64,000 nt of DNA from Sorangium cellulosum So ce56. GTDB taxonomy: Bacteria > Myxococcota_A > Polyangia > Polyangiales > Polyangiaceae. The stretch lies in NCBI RefSeq assembly GCF_000067165.1, contig NC_010162.1:8563001-8627000 (forward strand), read 5' to 3'. Shown one piece after another: positions 26,493 to 35,007 of the stretch (within the stretch, counting starts at the first letter, position 1; each line of letters starts with the position of its first letter). The position numbers and the translations under genes were made by a program. A model generated the notes under the pieces. The model made no database searches. It worked only from the letters and a program-made list of their open reading frames with translations, and was not told the origin of the DNA.

Positions 26493-27031
26493 TGATAACT
26501 CGCTCCGAGCTGCTCGACGTCGTTTACCGCTTTTACCCACGAGGCGTGCATAACACCGATCGCATCTACGTGCCTCCCAACGAGCCCGTCTACAAGGACA
26601 CGGAGGAGTACCGCCGCCTGGTGGAAGCCGCAAACCGCGGGCGATCGGAGTACCCAAGTTGGAACGCCATGATCGACAGGCTGGGGGATCGATACGGCCT
26701 TCAAAACGAGTCGCTCCACCTGTTCTCGGGGGGACCCGACCCGGCGTACTCGGCCCGCATCTGGCTCATCGACGAAACGGCGCTCAGCTTCCACGTGTCC
26801 CTGCTCGGGCCATACTACGGGATCCACCTCCCCGGTATCCCTGAGGAGGAGCCGGTGGCGCGCGAGGTCGCCCAGGAGATCGAGGCCACGTACCCCGGCT
26901 ACCGGCCGATCCCGCCGGAGATCGGGAACGAGGTGGTGCCAGATGTGGCCATGAGCGTGGTGTTGATGGGCGAGGCGACGATCTACATGTGCCTCTTCTC
27001 GGAGGTGTGGACTTGGGTCGATCCCGTATAG
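26489..27031 (+). CDS. cytoplasmic orphan, immunity-like paralogue 1
   Basis: The product is 180 aa with no signal peptide or membrane segment. The landmark motifs are LLDVVYRFYPRG (about 8-19), WNAMIDRLGDRY, SFHVSLLGPYYGIH and the C-terminal IYMCLFSEVWTWVDP. It overlaps the lipoprotein stop by four bases (ATGA); a second ATG follows directly at 26492. Two paralogues lie downstream. Small globular proteins duplicated behind a lipoprotein gene are typical of immunity proteins, but I recognise no named family. Confidence 0.65.
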   Translation: MMITRSELLDVVYRFYPRGVHNTDRIYVPPNEPVYKDTEEYRRLVEAANRGRSEYPSWNAMIDRLGDRYGLQNESLHLFSGGPDPAYSARIWLIDETALSFHVSLLGPYYGIHLPGIPEEEPVAREVAQEIEATYPGYRPIPPEIGNEVVPDVAMSVVLMGEATIYMCLFSEVWTWVDPV

Positions 27032-27052
27032 CCTTCCCTGACGTCCGCCGTC

Positions 27053-27298
27053 CCGAGCGACAGCGACAGCACGGAGAGGCCGCCAGGTAGCCCGACGAGC
27101 CCGTCAGACCGGTACCCTGGATTTGGCGACATATCCGGAGACGGAGCGATCTTCTTGAGCTGTAGCGATGCGTGCAGATCGAAGTGCCTGCCGCCTGGAA
27201 TGGCCGTGCGTATACGTAGACTTCGATCCGTCGGAATTCAAATTTGACACCATTGTCGAGGATGAGGGCACGGGTAAAAGGCGGAGGGTGACGAATCC
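27053..27298 (+). pseudogene. truncated tandem copy of the lipoprotein gene
   Basis: This 245-bp stretch repeats the middle of the lipoprotein gene. GFGDISGDGAIFLSCSDAC mirrors GFGDIAGDGATFLSCSDAC there. It then suffers a frameshift near 27205 and jumps to the extreme 3' end sequence just before the next paralogue. It has neither signal peptide nor start. The tandem duplication unit was therefore lipoprotein plus paralogue, and the lipoprotein half was lost in this copy. Confidence 0.75.
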
Positions 27299-27862
27299 AT
27301 GAAGACAACTCGCTCCGAGCTGCTCGACGTCGTCTACCGCTTCTACCCGCGGGGCGTGCAGAAAATCATGCGCATCTATGTACCTTCCAACGAGCCCGTC
27401 TACGACGACACGGATGAGCACCGCCGCCTGGTGGAAGCCACAAACCGCGGGCGAGCGGAGTACCCAAGGTGGAACGCCATGATCGACAGGCTGGGGGATC
27501 GATACAGCCTCCAGAACGAGTCACTCAACCTGTTCGCGGGGGGGATCGACCCGGCGTACTCGGCCCGCATCTATCGCCCTCAGGACTCAGGGCCCGTTCC
27601 CTCGCTCAGCGACAGGGCTTCGCTCAGCTTCCACGTGAGCCTCCTCGGGCCCTATTATGGAATCCACAGTAGGGGCGAGCCCGACGAGATGCCGACGGCG
27701 GTCGCAGAAGAGATCGAGGCGACGTACCCCGGCTACCAGACGATCCCGCCGGAGCTCGGGAATGAGGTGGTGCCGGATGTGGACATGGACGGGGTGTCGA
27801 TGGGCGAGGCGACGATCTACGTGTGCCTCTTCTCGGACGTCTGGACGTGGGTGGATCCGTAG
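27299..27862 (+). CDS. cytoplasmic orphan, immunity-like paralogue 2
   Basis: The product is 187 aa and closely related to the protein at 26489, with the same LLDVVYRFYPRG start and VWTWVDP end. It differs by an eight- to nine-residue insertion after YSARIY and by scattered substitutions concentrated in the middle. Retention of an open frame beside a degraded lipoprotein copy is what orphan immunity genes show. The function is inferred from context only. Confidence 0.65.
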   Translation: MKTTRSELLDVVYRFYPRGVQKIMRIYVPSNEPVYDDTDEHRRLVEATNRGRAEYPRWNAMIDRLGDRYSLQNESLNLFAGGIDPAYSARIYRPQDSGPVPSLSDRASLSFHVSLLGPYYGIHSRGEPDEMPTAVAEEIEATYPGYQTIPPELGNEVVPDVDMDGVSMGEATIYVCLFSDVWTWVDP

Positions 27863-27959
27863 CCGTTCCCCCGGGTTCCCATGGGTGGATGCCGCCCGCG
27901 TGACCGAGCACGCTATTGGATGGACAGAGCAGACACATCGGTTCCAGGATTGTGAGTCT

Positions 27960-29060
27960 ATGAAACACAACGTTGATGGGCTACTCGATATCGTCTATCA
28001 ATACTATCCCCGTGGGGTCGGGATTATGGATGACGGCGATATCGACGTCCAGCGATGCGCGGAGACCGAGGAGCATGACCGGCTCGTGCGCGCGCGGATC
28101 GAGGCATCGAAGGGCGACCGATGGCGCGGCCTGCGACGTCGCATCCAAGACGGATTCCCTGGTAGGTTCATGAACCATTCGCTGCATCTCCCCGCCGGAG
28201 GCTGCGACGCCTGTTACTCTTTTTCGATCGACATGCCGGAGTCCACGGGTCGAACGCTGTGGTTCCATGTAAGCTTTCTGGTTCCTTACTACATCGTCCA
28301 CAGCTCGCGCACGATCGACATCGTGAAGCAAACGAGGGACTCGTTCTCGGTCAAGTTTCTAGGCCTACATTTCATCGTTCCGCGCAGCCCGTTCGATCCG
28401 AGGTTCGTCGCACGTCCGGACGATGGCCAAAAATTCGCCATCATCACGAAGAAATATGCCACCTTCGATCTGTTGCCTGACGAGCAGCCCTGCGCGGAGT
28501 GGATTTCCGGCGACATCGAAGCAACCTTCGGTTGCGAACGCATGCCGCCGGAGATCGGGACCGTGCTCGTGCCCGATGTGATGGCGGGCCTGCGTCTGCC
28601 CGGGGAGGCTAGGATCTACGACTGCCTGTTCACGGACTATCACACGTGGGTGGAGCCATCGCCCTCTGATGAGTCGGCACCTGGCGTGCAGATCGAAGCG
28701 GGCAACCTGACACAGCCGCTCATCGCGGTGCTTACGGTGCTCGCAGCGCTCTATTGCATCTTGTGGCCCCTGATGCCAAAGTTGCAGAGCGGTTCTTGCT
28801 ACTACGTGGTGAAGACGGATGGATTCCTTCGCAAGGACGAGTTGATAGATGCGCTCGCGAAGATTCGCGTGCTCCTCGATCCGCCGATGACTCGATGGGG
28901 CGTCTCTGCCAGGCGCGAGTTCGAAGCTGCCGCGCGCGAGCTCGAAGCGCTGGTCGCCTCGTGGGACGGCGAAGGCGAGCCGCCGGCCGCCATGGTCGCC
29001 TGGGCCTGGAGCTTCCTGGCGAGTTGGCCCGTGAACTCGGAACCCGTAGCTTCGTCGTAG
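27960..29060 (+). CDS. third paralogue with extra membrane helix and C-terminal domain
   Basis: The product is 366 aa. Residues 1-230 are a divergent member of the same family (LLDIVYQYYPRGV at the start, YDCLFTDYHTWVEP near 225). Then comes one hydrophobic segment (PLIAVLTVLAALYCILWPL, about 243-262) and an extra domain of about 100 residues with an Ala/Glu-rich helix. The earlier two members lack that extension. I chose ATG 27960 because the family N-terminus begins there; the longer open frame upstream overlaps paralogue 2. Bases 28062-28180 are also found in the scar at 6752-6868. Confidence 0.65.
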   Translation: MKHNVDGLLDIVYQYYPRGVGIMDDGDIDVQRCAETEEHDRLVRARIEASKGDRWRGLRRRIQDGFPGRFMNHSLHLPAGGCDACYSFSIDMPESTGRTLWFHVSFLVPYYIVHSSRTIDIVKQTRDSFSVKFLGLHFIVPRSPFDPRFVARPDDGQKFAIITKKYATFDLLPDEQPCAEWISGDIEATFGCERMPPEIGTVLVPDVMAGLRLPGEARIYDCLFTDYHTWVEPSPSDESAPGVQIEAGNLTQPLIAVLTVLAALYCILWPLMPKLQSGSCYYVVKTDGFLRKDELIDALAKIRVLLDPPMTRWGVSARREFEAAARELEALVASWDGEGEPPAAMVAWAWSFLASWPVNSEPVASS

Positions 29061-29258
29061 CACGAGTGCTGGAAGGTGCCCCGATCAGCAGAAAAGCCGC
29101 CGCGATCGCAAAGAGGAGAGCAGGAGGGCCGTCCCGGCATGTCCTCTCCTACTCCCATGATTTCTTGGCATCACGGCGGTTCGCTTCGCTGCCTGCATCC
29201 CTGCAATCGTGGTAGCCGTCGTGGAGGTCTGTGCCGTTCTCCCATGACGTGACTTCGG

Positions 29259-30812
29259 CTACTCAGGGAACCGAAACGTCTCGACGGCGATGCCGTCCTC
29301 CCCCGTGAGCACGTCGCCGGACCAATCCCAGCTCGTGCCGCCCGGGCCCGGCAGCCCGATCTCGAAGGTGACCCGCTCGAGCGTGAGCTGGTCCTCGTCG
29401 AGGTAGGCGATGCCGATCGAGTCCCCACCGCGCCCGGGGCCGCCGTAACCGCCGTCGCCTCCGGGGCCGCCGCTGCCCCCCTGGCAGGACCACATGCCGT
29501 CCCCCAAGGCGCCTCCTGGAGCGCCTCGGCCGGCCTTGCCGCCCTCCTCCGGCTCCCCGCCGTCGCCGCCTTGGCCCCCGTCGTCGCTGATGATGAAGCT
29601 ATCGCGCACCGTCACCTTCGCGTGGAGCGCCAGGATCCCGATGCTCGGTTGGGCGTTCCCGCCTGCTCGGCCGCCCCGCCCCCCGCAACCGCCCGCGCCT
29701 CCGGAGCCGCCGCCGGCGCCGCCCTGGGTGGCCACGCCGCACACCGCGAGCCCACCGCGACGCCCGCCGCCCCCGCCGCCGCCTTGGCCCGGCATCCCCC
29801 GGGCGCCGTCGCCGGCCCAATCGCCGTGCCATCCGGTCTCATCGAGCCGCCCGCGGCCCTTGCCCGGTGCGCCGGCGGCGCCCCACATGCCGCTTTCCCC
29901 GGTGGTGCCGCTGCTGCAACCCCCGTCTGCCTGGCTGCCACGTCCTCCACTTCCCTGGTGCCGTGGGTTCGGCTCGGGTACGGGCTCGCCGTCCTCCCCA
30001 TCTCCGGCGCCGTCGGCGAGCCCGTCGCCCCCCTTGCCACCGACGCTCGGGATCCCTCCCTCGCAGGAGTTCACCGCTCGAGCCCCACCCGGGACCGTCG
30101 CTGCGGAGCACGCGTCTCCCCCATACTGCCCGTCCGGTCCTTCCGCTGCCCGGCCCGGCCATCCGTCCCCATCGTGGCCCCCCAATCCGTAGTCGGCTTC
30201 GATCCAGCTTCCGACGATCTCCACCGCGGCGCCCGACCGAACGATCATCCCGATATGTATTTGGCTGCGGATGAACATGTGATCGATGATCGAGACCCCG
30301 TCCGCTGCCCCCGTGTCGCCGGCGCGGGCCGGCTCGACGATCAGCGCGATCTGCCCGACCGAGGGAAGGACATGGCTCATGCCCTGCGACGGGAGTGGAG
30401 TGTCCTTCAGGGGTTCCCAATCGACGACATTGAAGCCTCCGTAGATATCCACCCCGGAGGGGAGCGTGATGGACTCCTCGAAGCTATCGCTCGCGGCGAA
30501 CACGCGACCGCGTTCGGTGCGCGCAAGCTCGATGCCGCGCTGGAGGGAACGAACCGGTCTGTCCTTCGTGCCGGGGTTCGCGTCGTCACCGCCGAAAAAC
30601 GGATGGTTGACGAACACGCCGCAGCCGTCGACCAGCTGACCCTTCGCAAGCTGCTCCAGGCAGACGGACTCGGGGACCGGATCGCCTCCACACGTCGAGG
30701 GTCCGTCGCACGGCGGCGCACCGTTCGGGTCGTCCACCCCCGGTGCGGTCCCGCAGCCGGCCGAGGCGAGCGGCAGCGCAACGACGAGGAGGATCGCGGA
30801 ATTCAGGTTCAT
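29259..30812 (-). CDS. glycine-rich (PGRS-like) outer lipoprotein
   Basis: The product is 517 aa. The signal peptide ends in LASAGC (lipobox). A Cys-containing N-terminal part has DECGVF-like and NPGTKDRPVRSLQRGIE segments of the kind found before parallel beta-helix proteins (DUF1565-like), followed by a long body of Gly-rich repeats (GGxGG, GGDGG) from about residue 170 to 470, and a short non-repetitive end. ATG 30812 is chosen because GAGGG lies six bases upstream. It is the last gene of a three-gene operon with a paralogue at 30850. The probable location is the cell surface or matrix; there is no catalytic motif. Confidence 0.72.
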   Translation of the reverse strand: MNLNSAILLVVALPLASAGCGTAPGVDDPNGAPPCDGPSTCGGDPVPESVCLEQLAKGQLVDGCGVFVNHPFFGGDDANPGTKDRPVRSLQRGIELARTERGRVFAASDSFEESITLPSGVDIYGGFNVVDWEPLKDTPLPSQGMSHVLPSVGQIALIVEPARAGDTGAADGVSIIDHMFIRSQIHIGMIVRSGAAVEIVGSWIEADYGLGGHDGDGWPGRAAEGPDGQYGGDACSAATVPGGARAVNSCEGGIPSVGGKGGDGLADGAGDGEDGEPVPEPNPRHQGSGGRGSQADGGCSSGTTGESGMWGAAGAPGKGRGRLDETGWHGDWAGDGARGMPGQGGGGGGGRRGGLAVCGVATQGGAGGGSGGAGGCGGRGGRAGGNAQPSIGILALHAKVTVRDSFIISDDGGQGGDGGEPEEGGKAGRGAPGGALGDGMWSCQGGSGGPGGDGGYGGPGRGGDSIGIAYLDEDQLTLERVTFEIGLPGPGGTSWDWSGDVLTGEDGIAVETFRFPE

Positions 30813-30849
30813 GGACATCCCTCGATGGCAGCGTGTCGCGCGGCGCGAT

Positions 30850-32490
30850 TCAATGCAGCGGCTCGCTTGCCGCTGGGAAGGCAACCAGTTGACCTCGTGG
30901 GCCGCTTTCCCCTTTGCCCACCTCGTCCTCCGTGCCGGCGTTCCCCGCGAAACCGCCGTCACCGGCGCCTCCGACACTCACCGTGGTGCCGGGTCGAATG
31001 GCGAAGTTGGGCACCACGTAGGCGATGCCGACGGACGCGCCGCCGAGCCCGCCGCCGGCATCACCTCCGCGACCGCCGTTGCCTCCGTCGCCGCCCTCGC
31101 ACGCATGCCACATGCCTTCTCCAGCATAACCCCGCCCGCCGTTGCCGGCGGACCGCCCCACGCCACCCGGTTGGCCTGTTCCGCCGACACCGCCGCGGCC
31201 ACCGTCGCCAGTGAATACGTCGGTGTTCGCGACAGTCAGGTCAGTGCCCTCCAGCGCGACGATACCGATGCTCGCGCCGCCATAGCCGCCGCCCCCGCCT
31301 CCCTTGCCGCCGCAGCCCCCGCTTCCCCCCGAGCCGCCGGCAGCGCCACTCTGGGGGAGACCTACGGGGCACGCAAACATGGGCCCGCGCGACTTGCTGC
31401 CGCCGCCGCCGCCGCCGCCGTGGCCGACGCCGCCCTTCTTCCCGTCCCCACCACGGACACCGGTCCATCCATCGTCGCTGAGGAAGCCTGGACCCAAGGC
31501 GCCATCCGCGCGACCACCGTCGGCGCCGTTCGCGCCATCGCCCCCGTCCTCGCATCGCCTTTGATCCGCGCCGAGCCCCGCGTGGCTGTCGAGCTTGGGA
31601 TCCTCCGCGAGCGCCGGCTGTCCCGGTGCGCCATCGCCGCCCACGTCGAGTCCACCGTCACCGCCGTAGCCGCCCGTCGACTCGATGCCGTCGCCGCACA
31701 CGGTGACCACCGGAAGGGCGCCCACGGCAGCATCCGTGGTGCAGGCGTCCACGCCGTGGTTCCCCGCCATGCCGTCCGGCGCCCGCTCGGTGTCCGCGTC
31801 CTCTCCCGGCTCCCCGTCCTTGCCGTTGCCGGCGACGATCACGCTGTCCTGCACGATCGCCCTGGCCCCCGTGCTCAAAATCACCGCGATCGACGACTTG
31901 CCATCCGGTGCCGAGGCGTCCGCCGCCACGACGCGCACGCCGGCGATCACCGACGTCGCGTTGTCCCCCGCGACCGCCTTACCCTCCTCCCGGAGGACCC
32001 GCAGCGGGATCCCCCCCGGCGGAGCGATGATCGTCGGGTGATCGGGCCCGCCGAATGAGCCCTCGTACGACCAGTCCCCGCCGTCACACAGGCGCCCGCC
32101 CCAGAGGTCGACCCCCGAGGGCAGCGTGATCGTCTCCGCGAACTCCCCGCCGCACGCATACACGCGCAGGGTCGCGTCCTCGCCGCGGCCTCGCCCGTGC
32201 GCGGCGAGCCCGATCGCGTGCTGCAACGTCTTCACCGGCGCGTCCTTCGTGCCAGGGCTCCTGTCGTCACCCGACAGCGGGCTGACGAACACGCCGCATT
32301 CATCCAGCGCCGGCGCCGTGCCGGGCTCTCCCTCGCACGGACCGGGCGGAGGCACCGGGTCGGGCTCGCACGCCTCCACCTCCCAGCAAGGGTCGGAGTA
32401 CGGACACCCTGTCAGCGTGCTCGCGCCGCACACGCAGATCGCAAGCGCGACGACACCCCGCGCCGCGCGCCGGCCTTCCTTCGAACGCAT
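30850..32490 (-). CDS. glycine-rich (PGRS-like) outer lipoprotein, paralogue
   Basis: The product is 546 aa with the same architecture as the next gene: signal peptide with lipobox LTGC, an N-terminal SPGTKDAPVKTLQHAI segment, ITLPSGVDLWGG, then Gly-rich repeats alternating with hydrophobic strands (ASIGIVALEG, ASVGIAYV). Such spacing suggests a beta-helix or a Gly-loop sheet. The two paralogues are separated by 37 bp. A GTG at 32517 is an alternative start, which would overlap the upstream gene by seven bases. Confidence 0.7.
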   Translation of the reverse strand: MRSKEGRRAARGVVALAICVCGASTLTGCPYSDPCWEVEACEPDPVPPPGPCEGEPGTAPALDECGVFVSPLSGDDRSPGTKDAPVKTLQHAIGLAAHGRGRGEDATLRVYACGGEFAETITLPSGVDLWGGRLCDGGDWSYEGSFGGPDHPTIIAPPGGIPLRVLREEGKAVAGDNATSVIAGVRVVAADASAPDGKSSIAVILSTGARAIVQDSVIVAGNGKDGEPGEDADTERAPDGMAGNHGVDACTTDAAVGALPVVTVCGDGIESTGGYGGDGGLDVGGDGAPGQPALAEDPKLDSHAGLGADQRRCEDGGDGANGADGGRADGALGPGFLSDDGWTGVRGGDGKKGGVGHGGGGGGGSKSRGPMFACPVGLPQSGAAGGSGGSGGCGGKGGGGGGYGGASIGIVALEGTDLTVANTDVFTGDGGRGGVGGTGQPGGVGRSAGNGGRGYAGEGMWHACEGGDGGNGGRGGDAGGGLGGASVGIAYVVPNFAIRPGTTVSVGGAGDGGFAGNAGTEDEVGKGESGPRGQLVAFPAASEPLH

Positions 32491-32510
32491 CGTCTCGGCC
32501 CCCGATGTCG

Positions 32511-33614
32511 TCACCACGACCCCTCGAGCATCACGCCGATCTCTCGCCCGGTCGCCACGGGCGACGCGTGGATCCGATCCTGAGCCGGCGTGAGCCCCAG
32601 GAAGGAGAAGTCCGTGAAGAAGGAAGCGGCGGTCGCTGCCCCGATCACACCGCCGGTGATGAGCAGGGCCGTGCCCACGCCCGCGGACAGGTTGCGCTCG
32701 TCTCGAAGGCGGAGCAGGTCAGCGCACGCCGGTCTGTCCGCCGCTTGAAAGCACCTGGACCCGCTCGGCGTCGCGCCGCCGTTGAGCCCGTCGCGGCGTT
32801 CGCTCAGATCGCCGTCGAGATTCGTGGCCCGGATCATGAGCAGGCTGCCCACCGACAGGGTGGCCGTCGTGGCGGCGATCCCCGCGATGCGCAGCGTCGC
32901 CGGCCACGACGCCGGCTGCCCGGGAGCCTGCGGGCGCGCAACGGGCGGCGCGCTCGAGCGCTTGGGCACGACGGGCGTGTCGCCCTTGCCGCTGCTCTCG
33001 GCCGAGCGCAGCAACTGGAACGTCATGATGGGCTCGGTCCCCGCCTGCGCGTCCAGCGTCTGGGTGCCTTCCCCGCGGTCCGGTGCCTGGGCCCGCACCA
33101 TGTGCTTGCCAGGCTCGAAGAACAGTGTGTAGGTCCGCCTGGGCCGGCCGATGGACTTGCCGCCGACGAACACCTCGGCATCCGGCGGATCCACCGAGAG
33201 ATAGAGGGTGGCGAGGAACGGAACGGCCTTGGCCAGGCCATCCGCGAAGCCTCTTTGCTGCTCGGGAGAAAGCGCCTTGCGCCGCTCAAGGCTCCAGGCC
33301 AGGTGCTCCGCCGCGTCACGGAACTTGCGCAGCTTGAGCTCGCAGAGGCCCAGCTCTCCGGCGATCTCGGCGGCCTCCCTCTCTGTGACGGATGTCGCGT
33401 CGATCGCCTCGAAGGCCGCCGTGTAGGCAGCGTGCGCCTCGGACCACTTGCCCGACGACCGAGCTTGCCGGGCGCGGCGAAGGTGATCTTTTGCGATCGA
33501 ATCGCCGCTTCGTGCGGGGGCTGGATTCCTGTCCTCCGCACGGACCGGATGCGTCGTGCCAATCGCGACGCCAAGCACCAGGCATGCCCAGAGCGATTGC
33601 CCGACAAAACGCAT
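32511..33614 (-). CDS. TPR / PEGA-type periplasmic protein
   Basis: The product is 367 aa. It has a signal peptide (residues 1-26, cleavage after VRA), a TPR-like helical stretch (about 35-120; SSGKWSEAHAAYTAAFE, GELGLCELKLRKFRDA), a PEGA-like beta segment (DAEVFVGGKSIGRP and FFEPGKHMVRAQAP, about 142-175), a Pro-rich linker, and two hydrophobic segments (about 243-262 and 312-335). This layout is common in myxobacterial operons that accompany ECF sigma factors. It leads the operon that ends with the two glycine-rich lipoproteins and is divergent from the sigma gene at 33835. Confidence 0.75.
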   Translation of the reverse strand: MRFVGQSLWACLVLGVAIGTTHPVRAEDRNPAPARSGDSIAKDHLRRARQARSSGKWSEAHAAYTAAFEAIDATSVTEREAAEIAGELGLCELKLRKFRDAAEHLAWSLERRKALSPEQQRGFADGLAKAVPFLATLYLSVDPPDAEVFVGGKSIGRPRRTYTLFFEPGKHMVRAQAPDRGEGTQTLDAQAGTEPIMTFQLLRSAESSGKGDTPVVPKRSSAPPVARPQAPGQPASWPATLRIAGIAATTATLSVGSLLMIRATNLDGDLSERRDGLNGGATPSGSRCFQAADRPACADLLRLRDERNLSAGVGTALLITGGVIGAATAASFFTDFSFLGLTPAQDRIHASPVATGREIGVMLEGSW

Positions 33615-33620
33615 GCAAGG

Positions 33621-33650
33621 ACCCTACTTGCGCCAGCGATGGCGCGTCAA
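33621..33650 (-). promoter_or_regulatory. candidate promoter with palindromic spacer
   Basis: On the minus strand TTGACG (33650-33645), an 18-bp spacer and TAGGGT (33626-33621) form a passable housekeeping-like promoter, just seven bases before the start at 33614, so a leaderless transcript would be expected. The spacer overlaps a perfect inverted repeat GCGCCA-N4-TGGCGC (33630-33645), a possible operator. Confidence 0.3.
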
Positions 33651-33834
33651 CGGCACGGAAAGTGTCATGACCTGAACGGTTAGATGAGAAAATCCCACCC
33701 CATCGGGGAATGCAGCTTCGCTGCTCTTGCGGTCGCGGACGCCGCACCCCCGCGTGTCGCACATTACCCGACCGACGCTGGGGCGCGCTGCATTTTTTTG
33801 AAGCCCTCCAGGCGGCTCAGGTGTTCTACCGGTT

Positions 33835-34887
33835 ATGGGCGAGCCAGGCCGCACCCCCACCGGCTTCAAGTTCCTCCGGCGCCTCGCGAGACGATCCGGT
33901 GTCCCTGCGCGACACGCAGAGGACGTCGCGCAGGAGGCCTTGCTGCGGGGGCTGGAAGCGGATCAGCGGCTCGATCTCGGGGAGGGCCGGGCGGCCTACG
34001 GTGCCACCATCGTCCTGAACCAGGCGCGGAACCACGTCCGGAACGCACGCCGTCGGGGGGAGGTCCTGACCTCGTTCGACGACCACGAGCTTCAGGCGGA
34101 GGGCCCGACTCCGGAGGAGATGCTCCGCAAGCAGCAGCGGGAGGCGCTCCTCCGCGACCTGATCAGCCAGGTCGACCCCAGGTACCGCGACGTCTTGATC
34201 AAGCACGAGCTCGAGGAGGTGCCGCTCGTCGAGATCGCCTCCGAGCTGGGGCTCAACCCGAAGACGGTGAAGACACACCATCTCCGAGCGCTAAAGGACC
34301 TCGCCGCGGCCGTGAAACGGCGGAGGGCGCGGCAGCACCCGCACGGAGGGGACGACGTCGCGTGCGTCCCGTTCGCCTTCGGTCTGCGCGGCCGCGAGGG
34401 GTGGCTGAGCAAGTTGGGCCGCCTGGGCATCAAGATCCTGGCGCAGGGAGCGGTCGTCGTGCTGACCGGCGCCGTCCTCTCGACGTTGCCGGACTCGTTC
34501 AACCCGGAATCGTGGTTGCGGGCGGTGGTGGCGCGCGCTCCTGCGCCCGCGCCGGCCGTGGAGGAGGTCGCGCCGCCGCCGGCCCAACTTCCCATGCGCG
34601 CGGCGGCCTCGCCGACCGCGCAGGAGATCGCGCGGCCCGCGCAGGGCCGAGACGCCCGGGTGCCCGCTCCCTCAGGCGCGCCGGTTCGTCGTAGCCCGCT
34701 CCCCGTCCGCGCCGTGGTCCCAGCCGTCAGCGAGCGCGAGCAGCGCCTCATCGACGAGGCCCGAAGGGCCATCGAGGATCATGACGCGGTCGCAGAGGCG
34801 CGCCGATCGCTCGAGACGCACGCACGGGAGTTCCCGCAAGGACAGCTCGCCGCGGAGCGTGAAGCGCTCCTGACGCGAATTCGCTGA
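33835..34887 (+). CDS. ECF sigma factor with C-terminal membrane anchor
   Basis: The product is 350 aa. Residues about 10-70 form sigma region 2 (ARHAEDVAQEALLRGLE), about 95-155 form region 4 (YRDVLIKHELEEVPLVEIA and LGLNPKTVKTHHLRALKDL, each under 20 residues). A hydrophobic segment (ILAQGAVVVLTGAVLSTL, about 202-219) is followed by a Pro/Ala-rich linker and a helical C-terminal domain. Fusing the sigma factor to a membrane segment and a periplasm-facing domain would let it sense an envelope signal without a separate anti-sigma factor, a design seen in Sorangium. It is divergent from the PEGA/glycine-rich lipoprotein operon, its likely target. Confidence 0.78.
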   Translation: MGEPGRTPTGFKFLRRLARRSGVPARHAEDVAQEALLRGLEADQRLDLGEGRAAYGATIVLNQARNHVRNARRRGEVLTSFDDHELQAEGPTPEEMLRKQQREALLRDLISQVDPRYRDVLIKHELEEVPLVEIASELGLNPKTVKTHHLRALKDLAAAVKRRRARQHPHGGDDVACVPFAFGLRGREGWLSKLGRLGIKILAQGAVVVLTGAVLSTLPDSFNPESWLRAVVARAPAPAPAVEEVAPPPAQLPMRAAASPTAQEIARPAQGRDARVPAPSGAPVRRSPLPVRAVVPAVSEREQRLIDEARRAIEDHDAVAEARRSLETHAREFPQGQLAAEREALLTRIR

Positions 34888-35007
34888 CTCCTCGTCGTCA
34901 CTCCGACAGCTGGCGGGCGGTGACGCAGGTGATGTCGCCGGACAGCACAAGGCCGAGATCTGCCTTGCGTCCCGGCAAGGATGTTCACGTCCAGGAGACG
35001 AAACGCG

